Below are positions 1-7,637 of a stretch of DNA of 64,000 nucleotides, piece after piece. The number at the start of each line of letters is the position of its first letter. Position 1 is the stretch's first letter. The notes beneath the pieces are model-generated. The model had not been told where the DNA came from, made no database searches, and saw only the letters and a program-made list of their open reading frames with translations. The DNA is from Paenibacillus pasadenensis DSM 19293 (lineage in GTDB: Bacteria > Bacillota > Bacilli > Paenibacillales > Paenibacillaceae): assembly GCF_000422485.1 (NCBI RefSeq), contig NZ_KE383847.1, forward strand, positions 18,713-82,712, in the 5' to 3' direction. A program made the translations under genes and the position numbers.

Positions 1-270
1 TCGAGAGTGCCTTGGTTAGTGGATTTCAGTCTGACCCGTCCCGCCAGGGAGTCGAGAGTGCCTCGGTTCGTGGACTCCGGTCTGACCCGTCCCGCCAGGG
101 AGTCGAGAGTGCCTTGGTTGGTGGATTTCAGTCTGTCCCGCCCCGCGAGGGAGTCGAGAGTGCCTTGGTTGGTTGATTCCAATCTGTCACGCCCCGCCAA
201 GGAGTCGAGAGTGCCTTGGTTCGTCGATTTCAGTCTGACCCGCCCCGCCAGGGAGTCGAGAGTGCCTTGC
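1..270. repeat. 51-bp intergenic tandem repeat array (5 units plus part of a sixth)
   Basis: Units begin at 1, 52, 103, 154, 205 and 256, each with TCGAGAGTGCC, so the period is exactly 51 bp. Units differ at a few positions and have no spacers, which excludes CRISPR. The left end is cut by the window, so the true copy number is unknown. Because 51 is a multiple of three, both strands stay open and a 17-residue repeat can be read, but there is no ribosome site and I regard it as non-coding. The unit shares GTGCCTTGG with the unrelated array at 15378-15577. Confidence 0.9.
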
Positions 271-310
271 CAGAAAGCAGAGTGCATTTGGAATCGGACT
301 TGGCGAATGC

Positions 311-345
311 AATAGCAATAGCAATAGCAATAGCAATAGCAATAG
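311..345. repeat. Hexanucleotide microsatellite AATAGC x 5.8
   Basis: Five full AATAGC units and a partial sixth lie about 45 bp upstream of the start codon at 392. Such a tract can change length by slippage. Its position in the presumed promoter or leader of the secreted-protein gene would let copy number affect expression, but no clear -35/-10 pair flanks it, so that is only a possibility. Confidence 0.85.
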
Positions 346-391
346 AAGCTGGAACGGTGAATTCTGCCGAATCCAGAGAGGAGGGGGAAAC

Positions 392-928
392 ATGAAACGT
401 CCGGCAAAGCTGCTGCTGGCGGGGAGCCTGCTTCTTGTGGCTGCGCTGAGCGCATCGTGGTTTTTATCTGCCGACAACAACGGAGGCAGAAATTCTGCCT
501 CTTCCCGAGCTCCGATCTTGAACGAACCGATGTCCGGTCGCGTATCAGTCAAGTTGGACGACTCCCCGGCTGCGGTCGGCTTGCCCGCGAAGCCCGGCGT
601 TCCCGACGAGGACGCCGCATGGTCCGGCAGGACCAGCGGCAGCAAGATGACCTCCGTTTCCTTCGAGGTTCCTCGGCATCACGGCTTCGTCGCCTTGGAC
701 TTCCTCAATGAGGGAGAAGGTGCGACGACGATCTCCGTCTCTCATCCTTCGTCCGGCGCGTTCTACTTCACGGAGAGCGTCGAGCCGGGGCAGCCTTTCG
801 CCTGGAGCAGCGAACGCGACTATCCCGAGGGCATGCCGTCCGGCACCTACACGGTCAGCTTTCATTCCTCGACGGCTGAGGTGGAGGCAAGCTACTCGGG
901 ACGCGCGTCGCAGAGCGGGAATTCTTGA
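392..928 (+). CDS. Secreted or membrane-anchored hypothetical protein
   Basis: A 178-residue protein of unrecognised family. The N-terminus (MKRPAK followed by about 20 hydrophobic residues ending near ALSASWFLS) is a signal peptide or an anchor, so the rest should lie outside the cytoplasm. The remainder is polar and probably beta-rich, with phrases such as FVALDFLNEGEGATTISV and SGTYTVSFHSSTAEVEASYSG that resemble a small beta-sandwich. The start is set by GAGGAGGGGG about 8 bases upstream of ATG. It is a single gene between the hexamer tract and a two-way terminator. No catalytic motif is visible and I do not assign a function. Confidence 0.75.
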   Translation: MKRPAKLLLAGSLLLVAALSASWFLSADNNGGRNSASSRAPILNEPMSGRVSVKLDDSPAAVGLPAKPGVPDEDAAWSGRTSGSKMTSVSFEVPRHHGFVALDFLNEGEGATTISVSHPSSGAFYFTESVEPGQPFAWSSERDYPEGMPSGTYTVSFHSSTAEVEASYSGRASQSGNS

Positions 929-940
929 ACGCATCTAGGA

Positions 941-975
941 AAAAGACGGCTCCGCCTGGCGCGGAAGCCGTCTTT
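941..975. terminator. Bidirectional intrinsic terminator
   Basis: The arms AAAGACGGCTCCGC and GCGGAAGCCGTCTTT form a long GC-rich hairpin with A and T runs on either side. It serves the secreted-protein gene on the plus strand and ilvA on the minus strand. Confidence 0.85.
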
Positions 976-1016
976 GCCGTTTCAATCCTTCCAATCATGC
1001 GAATCACTACAATCAC

Positions 1017-2327
1017 TCAAATCAGCAGATCGAACAGCACCGGGTCCTTGTTCAGCTCGACGAACTGGTAGCCCTTGCCCTTCATCCGCTCGATGAGCGG
1101 ACCGTAGTCCTCGCGGCGCTTGAGCTCGATGCCGACGAGCGCGGGGCCGTTCTCCTTGTTGTGCGTCTTGGTGTACTCGAAGCGCGAGATGTCGTCGTCC
1201 GGGCCGAGCACCTCGTCGAGGAATTCGCGAAGCGCGCCGGCGCGCTGCGGGAAGTTGACGGTGAAATAGTGCTTGAGCCCTTCGTAGATGAGCGAGCGCT
1301 CCTTCATCTCCTGCATGCGGTCGACGTCGTTGTTGCCGCCGCTGATGATGCAGACGACCGTCTTGCCCTCCAGCTCGTCGCGGTACAGGTCGAGCGCGGC
1401 GACCGGCAGCGCGCCGGCCGGCTCGGCGACGATGGCGTTCTCGTTGTACAGGCTGAGCAGAGTCGTGCACGCCTTGCCCTCGGGCACGAGCGCGACGTCG
1501 TCGAGCAGGTCGCGGCAGATCGCGAACGTCAGGTCGCCGATCCGCTTGACGGCCGCGCCGTCGACGAACTTGTCGATGGAGTCGAGCGGCGTCACCTCGC
1601 CGGCGCGCAGCGACAGCTCGAGCGAAGGCGCGCCTTTGGGCTCGACGCCGATGATGCGGGTGCGCGGCGACACCGCCTTGATGTACGAGGCGACGCCAGC
1701 GGCGAGGCCGCCGCCGCCGACGGTGACGAACACATAGTCCGGAATCGTATCGGTCGCATCCATGATTTCTTTGCCGACGGTGCCGTTGCCGGCGATGATC
1801 GCCGGATCGTCGAACGGATGGATGAACGCCGCGCCGGAGCGCTCGCATTCGCGGGCCGCCTCGGCATACGCGTCGTCATAGGTGTCGCCGGTCAGCACGA
1901 TGTCCACCTGGTCGCCGCCGAAAAACTCCACCTGCGTCACTTTCTGGCGCGGCGTCGTGCTCGGCATGAAAATCTTTCCGCGGATGCCGAGCGTCTGACA
2001 GGAGTAGGCCACGCCCTGGGCATGGTTGCCGGCGCTGGCGCAGACGACGCCCTTGGCCAGCTCCTCCGGCGGCAGCGTGCGGATGCGGTGGTAGGCGCCG
2101 CGGATCTTGAAGGAGCGGACGACCTGCAGATCCTCCCGCTTGAGCAGCACGTTGCAGCCGTAGCGGGCGGATAAGACGCGGTTCGGCTGGAGCGGCGTGC
2201 GGGTAATGACCTCGTTGAGCGTCATCTGCGCATGCATGATGTCCTCCAGGGCGATCCGGACCGCGGGCGGCTGGTCCGCGCCGGCTGCATCGGGACGCCT
2301 TGGAGGCTGCGGGGTGCTGGGGTTCAT
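1017..2327 (-). CDS. ilvA: Threonine ammonia-lyase (threonine dehydratase)
   Basis: This PLP enzyme deaminates L-threonine to 2-oxobutanoate, the first committed step of isoleucine synthesis. The 436 residues have the fold-type II catalytic domain: SFKIRGAY around Lys74 that would bind PLP, SAGNHAQGVA for substrate, and the glycine loop VGGGGLAAGV for the PLP phosphate. A short C-terminal ACT-like region starts near residue 345 (VNFPQRAGALREFL), as in the Bacillus-type enzyme of about 420 residues. The start is ATG at 2327 with AGGAAGAG upstream and a good promoter (2370-2398). It is monocistronic. No T-box or leader peptide fits in the short upstream gap. The family assignment is firm. Confidence 0.96.
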   Translation of the reverse strand: MNPSTPQPPRRPDAAGADQPPAVRIALEDIMHAQMTLNEVITRTPLQPNRVLSARYGCNVLLKREDLQVVRSFKIRGAYHRIRTLPPEELAKGVVCASAGNHAQGVAYSCQTLGIRGKIFMPSTTPRQKVTQVEFFGGDQVDIVLTGDTYDDAYAEAARECERSGAAFIHPFDDPAIIAGNGTVGKEIMDATDTIPDYVFVTVGGGGLAAGVASYIKAVSPRTRIIGVEPKGAPSLELSLRAGEVTPLDSIDKFVDGAAVKRIGDLTFAICRDLLDDVALVPEGKACTTLLSLYNENAIVAEPAGALPVAALDLYRDELEGKTVVCIISGGNNDVDRMQEMKERSLIYEGLKHYFTVNFPQRAGALREFLDEVLGPDDDISRFEYTKTHNKENGPALVGIELKRREDYGPLIERMKGKGYQFVELNKDPVLFDLLI

Positions 2328-2369
2328 TCGCTTCTTCTCTTCCTTTCCGATAGATGAGATGATTGTCTT

Positions 2370-2398
2370 GTTATACCGCTGGGACTTGCCTTTGTCAA
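2370..2398 (-). promoter_or_regulatory. Sigma-A promoter of ilvA
   Basis: On the minus strand a perfect -35 TTGACA (2393-2398) is followed after 17 bases by TATAAC (2370-2375), about 45 bases before the ilvA start. Confidence 0.75.
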
Positions 2399-2477
2399 TG
2401 GCGGGGGCAGGCAGCGGCGGGCTTCGGGCAGGACTGGCGCAGGACCGCGGGCAGAGACGACAGGAGGAGATTTACGT

Positions 2478-3026
2478 ATGGGAAAAGTCGCAAAAGGATT
2501 CATCGGCCTGCTCGTCGCGCTGCTCGTGCTGGCCGCAGCCGGCGCGGCCGCGGCCGTCTGGTACATCCGGCCGCAGCAGGAGCTGACGCTCGCGCATGAG
2601 CCGATCGACCTCGCGGCCAAAGGGCTGCAGATGGTCCAGGCCGGCAAGGCCGAGCTGTTCCTGAGCGGCGAGGACATCAACAATCTGGCGCGGGCGCGTC
2701 TCTCCGCCCAGCCGCAGGTGACGCCGGAATTCCGCATCGAGGGGGCGCAGCTGACGCTGCAGGGACAGCGGCTGACGGCCGACATCGCCGGACGCTACCG
2801 CGATCTGCTGGATGCGGGCGTGCAGGCCGAATACCGGCTGGAGTGGCGCGATCCCGACCTCGTCGCGACGCCGCTGTCCGCCAAGCTGCGCGGCATCGCC
2901 TTGCCGGCCGGGACGCTGGAGCCGATCGTCATCCCGGTCGGCTCGCAGCTGCCGTCCGTCGTCGGCATCCGCTCCGTCGAGTTCCGGGACGGCGGCGTCG
3001 CCGTCGCGCTCGAGCTGCGGCTGTAG
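2478..3026 (+). CDS. Membrane-anchored hypothetical protein (YpmS/DUF2140-like)
   Basis: The 182-residue protein has one N-terminal membrane segment (about residues 8-28, FIGLLVALLVLAAAGAAAAVW) and an extracytoplasmic domain. The phrase ELFLSGEDINNLARARL, the following beta-rich stretch and the C-terminal RSVEFRDGGVAVALELRL resemble the B. subtilis YpmS/DUF2140 type, which is a tentative match from memory. The start is fixed by AGGAGGAG about 8 bases upstream of ATG. The gene stands alone, divergent from ilvA, with its own terminator. Its role is unknown. Confidence 0.8.
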   Translation: MGKVAKGFIGLLVALLVLAAAGAAAAVWYIRPQQELTLAHEPIDLAAKGLQMVQAGKAELFLSGEDINNLARARLSAQPQVTPEFRIEGAQLTLQGQRLTADIAGRYRDLLDAGVQAEYRLEWRDPDLVATPLSAKLRGIALPAGTLEPIVIPVGSQLPSVVGIRSVEFRDGGVAVALELRL

Positions 3027-3031
3027 GCAGC

Positions 3032-3061
3032 GAAGGGGGGCCGGAAGGCCCTTCTTTTTTT
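3032..3061 (+). terminator. Intrinsic terminator
   Basis: GAAGGGGGGCC, loop GGAA, GGCCCTTC, then a run of seven or more T, right after the stop codon at 3026. Confidence 0.85.
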
Positions 3062-3067
3062 ATGCCG

Positions 3068-3096
3068 TTGACATCGGCGGCTGGAATCCGTATCCT
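3068..3096 (+). promoter_or_regulatory. Promoter of the propeller-flavodoxin operon
   Basis: Perfect -35 TTGACA (3068-3073), 17-base spacer and -10 TATCCT (3091-3096). A Fur box (3109-3123) sits immediately downstream over the likely transcription start, a classical position for repression. Confidence 0.75.
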
Positions 3097-3108
3097 ATAG
3101 GATGAGAT

Positions 3109-3123
3109 TGAGAATCATTATCA
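3109..3123. promoter_or_regulatory. Fur box
   Basis: TGAGAATCATTATCA matches the 7-1-7 Fur consensus TGATAATnATTATCA at 13 of 14 defined positions. It overlaps the expected start region of the promoter at 3068-3096, which predicts expression when iron is scarce. Confidence 0.85.
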
Positions 3124-3221
3124 TACAAGCCGCTGAGGCCGACCGCATGTCGGAAGCGTCGGATTGGACGCGCCGCTGAGCGCATAGATCCATACGGAAT
3201 CGAGAGAGGGTGAGAGCAGCT

Positions 3222-4040
3222 ATGTCGAGGGACCACGCGGCGGAGACGCGCGAGGCGAGGGAGCCGCTGTCCTGCTCGTCGGTGCTGGCGGGGGGCGGCA
3301 CGCTGTACGCCGCTACGATGGGCAGCGGCATTTACCGCAAGCGCGAGGAGCATCGCTGGGAGCGGATCAGCACGCCGGAGATGGACGGATTGACGGTCAA
3401 CCGGCTCGTCCTGGCGGGAGAGAGGCTGCATGCGTGCACGAACCGGGGACTGTATATCTTTGACGGAGAAGAGTGGGAGACGGAGGAGCTGGAGCTGCCG
3501 GTATTCCAGTACCGCGCCGAGGGAGGATGCCTGTATGCGTGCACGACGCATGGCCTCTGGTGCTCGCATGGAGCGGACTGGGGCTCGGCGGCGTTCGCGG
3601 ACCGCAAGGTGTACGACATCGTGAACGTGCCTCAGTACCTCATCCTCGGATGCGAGAAAGGGCTGGCGCTGTACGACCGCTTCAGCTCCGCCTGGATGGA
3701 GTTCGATCTCGGGGCGGGCGTGACGAGCGTGGCGGTATGCCACGGCCGGCTGATCGGCGTGAGCGAGCTCGGCGAGCTCGTCGTCGGCACGCCTCAGCAT
3801 GGCTTTGAGCGCTACCGGTATCCGGGGCTGTTCCTGTTCTCGATCGCGGTCCGGGGCGGGCAGCCGCTGCTCTGCTCGGACCGCGGCCTTTACCGCGCGG
3901 CGTGGCTGGGAGGCCGGCTCGCGCTCCGTCCGGTGGAGACGACGGGACCGGTGACGGACGTGGATGCGAGCGGGGAACGGCTGTATCTGGCGACTTTATA
4001 TGAGGGCATCCGTCAGCTCGACGGCATGCTGCCGGGCTGA
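3222..4040 (+). CDS. Predicted seven-bladed beta-propeller protein of a Fur-box operon
   Basis: The 272-residue protein carries seven copies of a short motif, roughly G-x-L-Y-A-x-T-x-x-G-L-Y: TLYAATMGSGIY, RLHACTNRGLYIF, CLYACTTHGLWC, YLILGCEKGLALY, RLIGVSELGELVV, PLLCSDRGLYRA and RLYLATLYEGIRQL, spaced about 35-45 residues. This suits a seven-bladed propeller, distantly like two-component-type propeller repeats. There is no signal peptide or membrane segment, so it should be cytosolic. Cysteine recurs in four of the seven motifs. I chose ATG at 3222 (GAGAGGG about 11 bases upstream); GTG at 3210 is possible. Flavodoxin follows 29 bases later and the promoter has a Fur box, so an iron-limitation role is inferred. 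No catalytic function can be assigned. Confidence 0.8.
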   Translation: MSRDHAAETREAREPLSCSSVLAGGGTLYAATMGSGIYRKREEHRWERISTPEMDGLTVNRLVLAGERLHACTNRGLYIFDGEEWETEELELPVFQYRAEGGCLYACTTHGLWCSHGADWGSAAFADRKVYDIVNVPQYLILGCEKGLALYDRFSSAWMEFDLGAGVTSVAVCHGRLIGVSELGELVVGTPQHGFERYRYPGLFLFSIAVRGGQPLLCSDRGLYRAAWLGGRLALRPVETTGPVTDVDASGERLYLATLYEGIRQLDGMLPG

Positions 4041-4069
4041 TCGCCCGAGCGAAAGGGAGGAGCGGGGAG

Positions 4070-4522
4070 ATGGAGAAGATCATCCTGGTCTGCTGCAGCA
4101 TGACCGGCAATACGGAGGAGATGGCCGACGCGATCGCCGCCGGCGCCCGCGAGGCGGGCGCGCAGCTGACCGTGCGGGATATTTTGGACGCGGAGGCGGC
4201 GGAGCTGGAGCAATACGACGGCATATTCATCGGAGCTTACACCTGGGGCGAGGGCGATCTGCCCGACGAGAGCCTCGATCTGTACGAAGGGCTCGACGCG
4301 GTCGATCTGGCCGGCAAGACGGCGATGGCGTTCGGCTCGGGCGATACGTCGTACGACATTTACTGCGGGGCCGTCGACCAGTTCGAGGCCAAGCTGGCCG
4401 AGCGCGGAGCGGCGATTCTCGCGCCCGGCTTCAAGGTCGAGTTCAACCCGTCCGACGAGGAAAAGGAGCAGCTGCGCGAGCTCGGCCGCCGCATGGCCGA
4501 ACTGACGGTCGAGGCGCTGTGA
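4070..4522 (+). CDS. Short-chain flavodoxin
   Basis: This 150-residue FMN electron carrier should replace ferredoxin when iron is scarce. The FMN phosphate loop is SMTGNTEEMA (about residues 9-18). The isoalloxazine loops are around GAYTWGEGDLPDE (56-68) and GSGDTSYDIYCGA (89-101). Length and the acidic surface fit short-chain flavodoxins such as B. subtilis YkuN/YkuP, which are also Fur-regulated. The start has AGGGAGGAG upstream. It is the second gene of the operon under the Fur box at 3109, and a strong terminator follows. The family is firm; the partner enzymes are unknown. Confidence 0.93.
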   Translation: MEKIILVCCSMTGNTEEMADAIAAGAREAGAQLTVRDILDAEAAELEQYDGIFIGAYTWGEGDLPDESLDLYEGLDAVDLAGKTAMAFGSGDTSYDIYCGAVDQFEAKLAERGAAILAPGFKVEFNPSDEEKEQLRELGRRMAELTVEAL

Positions 4523-4554
4523 CGGTTCGACCCGCCCCCTGGGCGTAACATTCA

Positions 4555-4599
4555 AAACAGGCCGGATGGAGCGACAGGCGCTCCATCCGGCCTGTTTTT
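4555..4599. terminator. Strong intrinsic terminator (two-way symmetry)
   Basis: An 18-bp stem (AACAGGCCGGATGGAGCG paired with its complement) with loop ACAGG ends in a T run. It closes the propeller-flavodoxin operon. Confidence 0.9.
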
Positions 4600-4617
4600 G
4601 CTTGCGGCGAGACGGGC

Positions 4618-4680
4618 GACGCCCTGCGCGCGATAAAATCGTGCAGCCGGCCGGCGGGCGAGCAGACGCCCTGCGCGCGA
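4618..4680. repeat. Direct repeat of 16 bp, 47 bp apart
   Basis: GACGCCCTGCGCGCGA occurs at 4618-4633 and 4665-4680, with partly similar flanks, like a two-unit remnant of an intergenic array. The 477-bp gap between flavodoxin and the kinase gene otherwise holds a promoter and a low-complexity leader. Confidence 0.7.
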
Positions 4681-4740
4681 AAAACCGGGCGTGCTGCACG
4701 GACAGCCTGCTACTTTTTTGACGAAATGTGAAAAAGAGCG

Positions 4741-4769
4741 TTCTCCTAATCTCTCGGAGCGGCTATAAT
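4741..4769 (+). promoter_or_regulatory. Candidate promoter of the deoxynucleoside kinase pair
   Basis: A perfect -10 TATAAT (4764-4769) follows a weak -35 TTCTCC (4741-4746) at 17 bases. Transcription would leave a leader of about 220 nt before the first kinase gene. Confidence 0.5.
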
Positions 4770-4823
4770 CAAGCAGTGCGTCTTTGGGCCGCCCTGCGGA
4801 GGGTCCGGGCGCAGAGCACTGGG

Positions 4824-4980
4824 GCAAGCCGCGCCAGCAAGCGAAGCGAGGCCAACTAGCCGCGCCAGTCAGGCCAGCCGCGCCAGCAAGCAAAGCCTGC
4901 CCTGCAGGCCAGGCCAGCCCGGCATGCCCAGATCAGGCCGGCAAGTCCCGGCAAGCCGAGAACGGCTGCCGGCAAGCATT
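4824..4980. repeat. Low-complexity GCC/CAG-rich leader with degenerate repeats
   Basis: GCCGCGCCAGCAAGC occurs at 4828-4842 and 4877-4891, with degenerate copies (GCCGCGCCAGTC, GGCCAGGCCAGC) between and after. The frame is open into the kinase gene, but the good ribosome site is at the downstream ATG, so I read this as untranslated leader. Confidence 0.55.
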
Positions 4981-4999
4981 CAAGGGGGAAGCAGCTACG

Positions 5000-5623
5000 A
5001 TGAGTCATGCGCCATATATCGCCGTCGAGGGGCCGATCGGGGCCGGCAAGACGACGCTCGCCACGATGCTGGCCGAAGCGTGGGGATACCCGCTGGTCAA
5101 GGAGATCGTCGAGGAGAATCCTTTTCTGGACAAATTCTATCAGGACATGGACGATTGGAGCTTCCAGCTGGAGATGTTCTTTCTGTGCAACCGCTACAAG
5201 CAGCTCGAGGACGCCGTCATCCCGAGGCTGGCCGCGGGCCAGGCGATCGTCTCGGACTACCATATCTACAAGAACCTGATCTTCAGCGAGCGCACGCTGA
5301 AGGGCGTGAAGCGCGACAAGTACCGCCACATCTACCATGTGCTCACCGACGATCTGCCCAAGCCGAACGTCATCGTCTACATCCGCGCCAGCCTGGACGT
5401 ACTGCTGGAGCGCATCGCGAAGCGCGGCCGGCCGTTCGAGGACGAGATGTCCACGGCCTACCTGCAGCAGCTGATCGAGGACTACGATACGGCGATGAGC
5501 CAGCTGGCCGAGCGCGAGCCGGATACGATCATCCTGCCGATCGACGGCGACTCCGTCGACTTCGTAGCCGACCGCGGCGAGTTCGACAAGATCGTCGCGC
5601 GCGTAAAGGAGTGCATCCGATGA
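5000..5623 (+). CDS. dgk: Deoxyguanosine kinase-type deoxynucleoside kinase
   Basis: The enzyme phosphorylates deoxyguanosine for salvage into DNA precursors. The 207 residues show the dNK family pattern: P-loop GPIGAGKTT (about 11-19), EENPFLDKFYQDM, WSFQLEMFFLCNRYKQ, an SDYHIYKN segment where the DRS-like motif lies, and the LID arginines near ERIAKRGRPFE. The ATG at 5000 has AAGGGGGA 10 bases upstream; a longer in-frame opening upstream is rejected because it is low-complexity leader. It overlaps the second kinase by 4 bp (ATGA), so the two are translationally coupled, as in Bacillus dgk-dck. Substrate preference is by family. Confidence 0.9.
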   Translation: MSHAPYIAVEGPIGAGKTTLATMLAEAWGYPLVKEIVEENPFLDKFYQDMDDWSFQLEMFFLCNRYKQLEDAVIPRLAAGQAIVSDYHIYKNLIFSERTLKGVKRDKYRHIYHVLTDDLPKPNVIVYIRASLDVLLERIAKRGRPFEDEMSTAYLQQLIEDYDTAMSQLAEREPDTIILPIDGDSVDFVADRGEFDKIVARVKECIR

Positions 5624-6264
5624 GCGCCAACCCCTACGGCATCCCGCAAAACGCCGTCATCACCGTCGCGGGCACGGTCGGCGTCGGCAAGTCGACGCTG
5701 ACCGCGGCGCTTGCGCAGCGGCTCGGCTTCCGCACGTCGCTGGAGAAGGTCGATTTCAACCCCTATCTGGAGAAGTTCTACCACGACTTCGAGCGCTGGA
5801 GCTTCCACCTGCAGATCTACTTCCTCGCCGAGCGCTTCAAGGAGCAGAAGAAGATGTTCGAGCTCGGCGGCGGCTTCGTGCAGGACCGCTCGATCTACGA
5901 GGATACGGGCATCTTCGCCAAAATGCACGCCGATCAGGGGACGATGTCCCCGGTCGACTACGAGACGTACACGAGCCTGTACGAGGCGATGGTCATGACG
6001 CCGTACTTCCCGCATCCGGACGTCCTGCTCTACATCGAGGGCAGCCTGCCGTCGATCCTCGCCCGCATCGCTGAGCGCGGGCGGGAGATGGAGATCCAGA
6101 CCGACGTCACCTATTGGGAGCATATGCACGAGCGTTATGCCAAATGGATCGACGGCTTCAGCGCCTGTCCGGTGCTGCGCCTGAACATCGACGAGTACGA
6201 CGTCAACGATCCGGCCTCGACCGCCGATATCCTGACGCGCATCGGCCGTGTCATCGGCGGCTGA
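5620..6264 (+). CDS. dck: Deoxyadenosine/deoxycytidine kinase
   Basis: The second salvage kinase of the pair has 214 residues. Features: P-loop GTVGVGKST, EKVDFNPYLEKFYHDFERWSF for substrate recognition, the DRSIYED motif (QDRSIYEDTGIF) with the catalytic acid region, and a LID with IAERGREME. It resembles B. subtilis Dck, which takes dAdo and dCyd. Its start overlaps the stop of the preceding kinase, and a two-way terminator follows. The assignment to the dAdo/dCyd side rests on family resemblance and gene order. Confidence 0.9.
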   Translation: MSANPYGIPQNAVITVAGTVGVGKSTLTAALAQRLGFRTSLEKVDFNPYLEKFYHDFERWSFHLQIYFLAERFKEQKKMFELGGGFVQDRSIYEDTGIFAKMHADQGTMSPVDYETYTSLYEAMVMTPYFPHPDVLLYIEGSLPSILARIAERGREMEIQTDVTYWEHMHERYAKWIDGFSACPVLRLNIDEYDVNDPASTADILTRIGRVIGG

Positions 6265-6281
6265 GCGCAGCCCCTCATTCG

Positions 6282-6330
6282 AAAAAGGACCTCGATCGTC
6301 GCCGGCACGGCGCGATTCGAGGTCCTTTTC
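6282..6330. terminator. Bidirectional terminator between convergent genes
   Basis: AAAAAGGACCTCGATCG and CGATTCGAGGTCCTTTT form a long stem with one bulge and A/T tracts on both sides. It serves dck (plus) and the RsgA-like gene (minus). Confidence 0.85.
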
Positions 6331-6345
6331 ATCACTTGAAACGGG

Positions 6346-7569
6346 TCAGTCCCGCTCCTGCGCCGCTTCCTTGCCGGAGCGGCGCTCCTGCTTGCGGCGC
6401 TGCTTGTTCCGGGCGGGAGGCAGGCTCTTGCGCGCCGCGGCCTGCTCCTTGCGGGCGACGCGCGCCAGCTCGCGGCCCGTCTTGAGGTAGTTCTCGTAGC
6501 GCCCGGCGTCCAGCTCTCCGCTGGCGAGGGCGCTTTTAATCGCGCAGCCCTGCTCGCGCTTGCCGTGCGTGCAGTCGCCGTAGCGGCACTGTGAGGCGAG
6601 CTCCTCGATGTCGGCAAAGGCGCCGGCATGCGAGGACGAGGAGCCGCCCTCGTCCCATAGCTGCAGCTCGCGCATGCCCGGCGTGTCCATGAGCAGCGCG
6701 CCGCCCGGCAGGCGGAACAGCTCGCGATGCGTCGTCGTATGGCGGCCGCGGTCGTCGCCTCCGCGCACGCCCTGCACGCGCTGCGAGGCTTCGCCCGCCA
6801 GCTCGTTCAGCAGCGTCGACTTGCCGACGCCGGACGAACCGGCGACCGCGATCGTGCGGCCCGGCAGCAAATAAGGCTGCAGCTGCTCGAGCCCTAGGCC
6901 GAGCTGCGCGCTGACGGCATGCACGGCGACGCCGGGAGCGGCTCCTTCGACCTCGCGCACGAGCGCTTCGGGATCGTCGGCGAGGTCGGCCTTTGTCAGC
7001 AGCACGACCGGCGTCGCCCCGCTCTCCCACGCCGCCACCAGGTAGCGCTCGATGCGCCGCAGGTTGAAGTCATGGTTGAGCGCCATCGTCAGGAACAGGA
7101 CGTCGATGTTGGCGGCGACGACCTGGCCCTCCTGGACCTGGCCGGCCTCCTTGCGGATGAGCGCCGAGCGGCGCTCCAGCAGCGCGTGGATGCTGGCGCG
7201 GGAGCTGTCGCCGGGCTTCGGCACGGAGGCGAGCACCCAGTCGCCCACGGCCGGGTAGGCGGTGCGGGACGCCGCGCCATGCGCGTAGCGTCCGGTCACT
7301 TCGGCGAGATGTTCGCCGTCCGCCGCCGCGAGCCGGTACAGATGGGAGAACTGCGCGACGATGCGAGCAGGCTCCAGGCCGGCCGTGGACAAGCCGCCGG
7401 CTTGCAGCCGGCCGGCGGCCGCCGCGAGCGGCTCGGACCAGGCTTCGTTCCAGCCGAGCGGCTGCAGCGCTTCTTCGTCGAGGGAAGCGAGGCTAGTAGC
7501 GGACCCGATGCCGTCCGGTCCGTTCGGTTCTTGAGGGGCGCTGTTTTTATCGGTGTGGAATGGGTTCAA
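6346..7569 (-). CDS. RsgA/YjeQ-family circularly permuted GTPase (ribosome-associated)
   Basis: The 407-residue GTPase is of the type that checks 30S subunits during late assembly. In order: a non-standard N-terminal extension (about 1-60), an OB-fold-like part, the permuted G-domain with LLTKADL (G4) before the P-loop GSSGVGKST (G1), DTPGM (G3), then a zinc-knuckle pattern C-x-x-x-x-C-x-H-x(6)-C (CRYGDCTHGKREQGC), and a very basic tail (NKQRRKQERRSGKE). The start is TTG at 7569 behind AAGGAGAG. It is longer than housekeeping RsgA (about 300 residues) and stands alone, so it may be a paralogue. Two terminators and a leader peptide precede it (7600-7903), suggesting control by translation stress. 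Confidence 0.88.
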   Translation of the reverse strand: MNPFHTDKNSAPQEPNGPDGIGSATSLASLDEEALQPLGWNEAWSEPLAAAAGRLQAGGLSTAGLEPARIVAQFSHLYRLAAADGEHLAEVTGRYAHGAASRTAYPAVGDWVLASVPKPGDSSRASIHALLERRSALIRKEAGQVQEGQVVAANIDVLFLTMALNHDFNLRRIERYLVAAWESGATPVVLLTKADLADDPEALVREVEGAAPGVAVHAVSAQLGLGLEQLQPYLLPGRTIAVAGSSGVGKSTLLNELAGEASQRVQGVRGGDDRGRHTTTHRELFRLPGGALLMDTPGMRELQLWDEGGSSSSHAGAFADIEELASQCRYGDCTHGKREQGCAIKSALASGELDAGRYENYLKTGRELARVARKEQAAARKSLPPARNKQRRKQERRSGKEAAQERD

Positions 7570-7599
7570 GGGAATCTCTCCTTTTTTGTAGGGGGAATG

Positions 7600-7637
7600 A
7601 AAAAAAGCCCGCAGCGGCTGGAAGGCCGGGTCTGCGG
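7600..7637 (-). terminator. Second attenuator terminator, just before the RsgA-like gene
   Basis: On the minus strand CCGCAG pairs with CTGCGG and an inner CGGC pairs with GCCG, followed by GC and seven T. It ends about 15 bases before the ribosome site of the TTG start at 7569, so it would stop most transcripts unless read through. Confidence 0.65.

Noticed and set aside
7-315. A protein of repeated 17-residue units encoded by the first array.
   Set aside because: Open only because 51 is a multiple of three. No ribosome site, and the reverse strand is equally open.
4784-4999. N-terminal extension of the first deoxynucleoside kinase by 72 residues.
   Set aside because: The extension is low-complexity, the strong ribosome site is at the ATG at 5000, and family members begin there.
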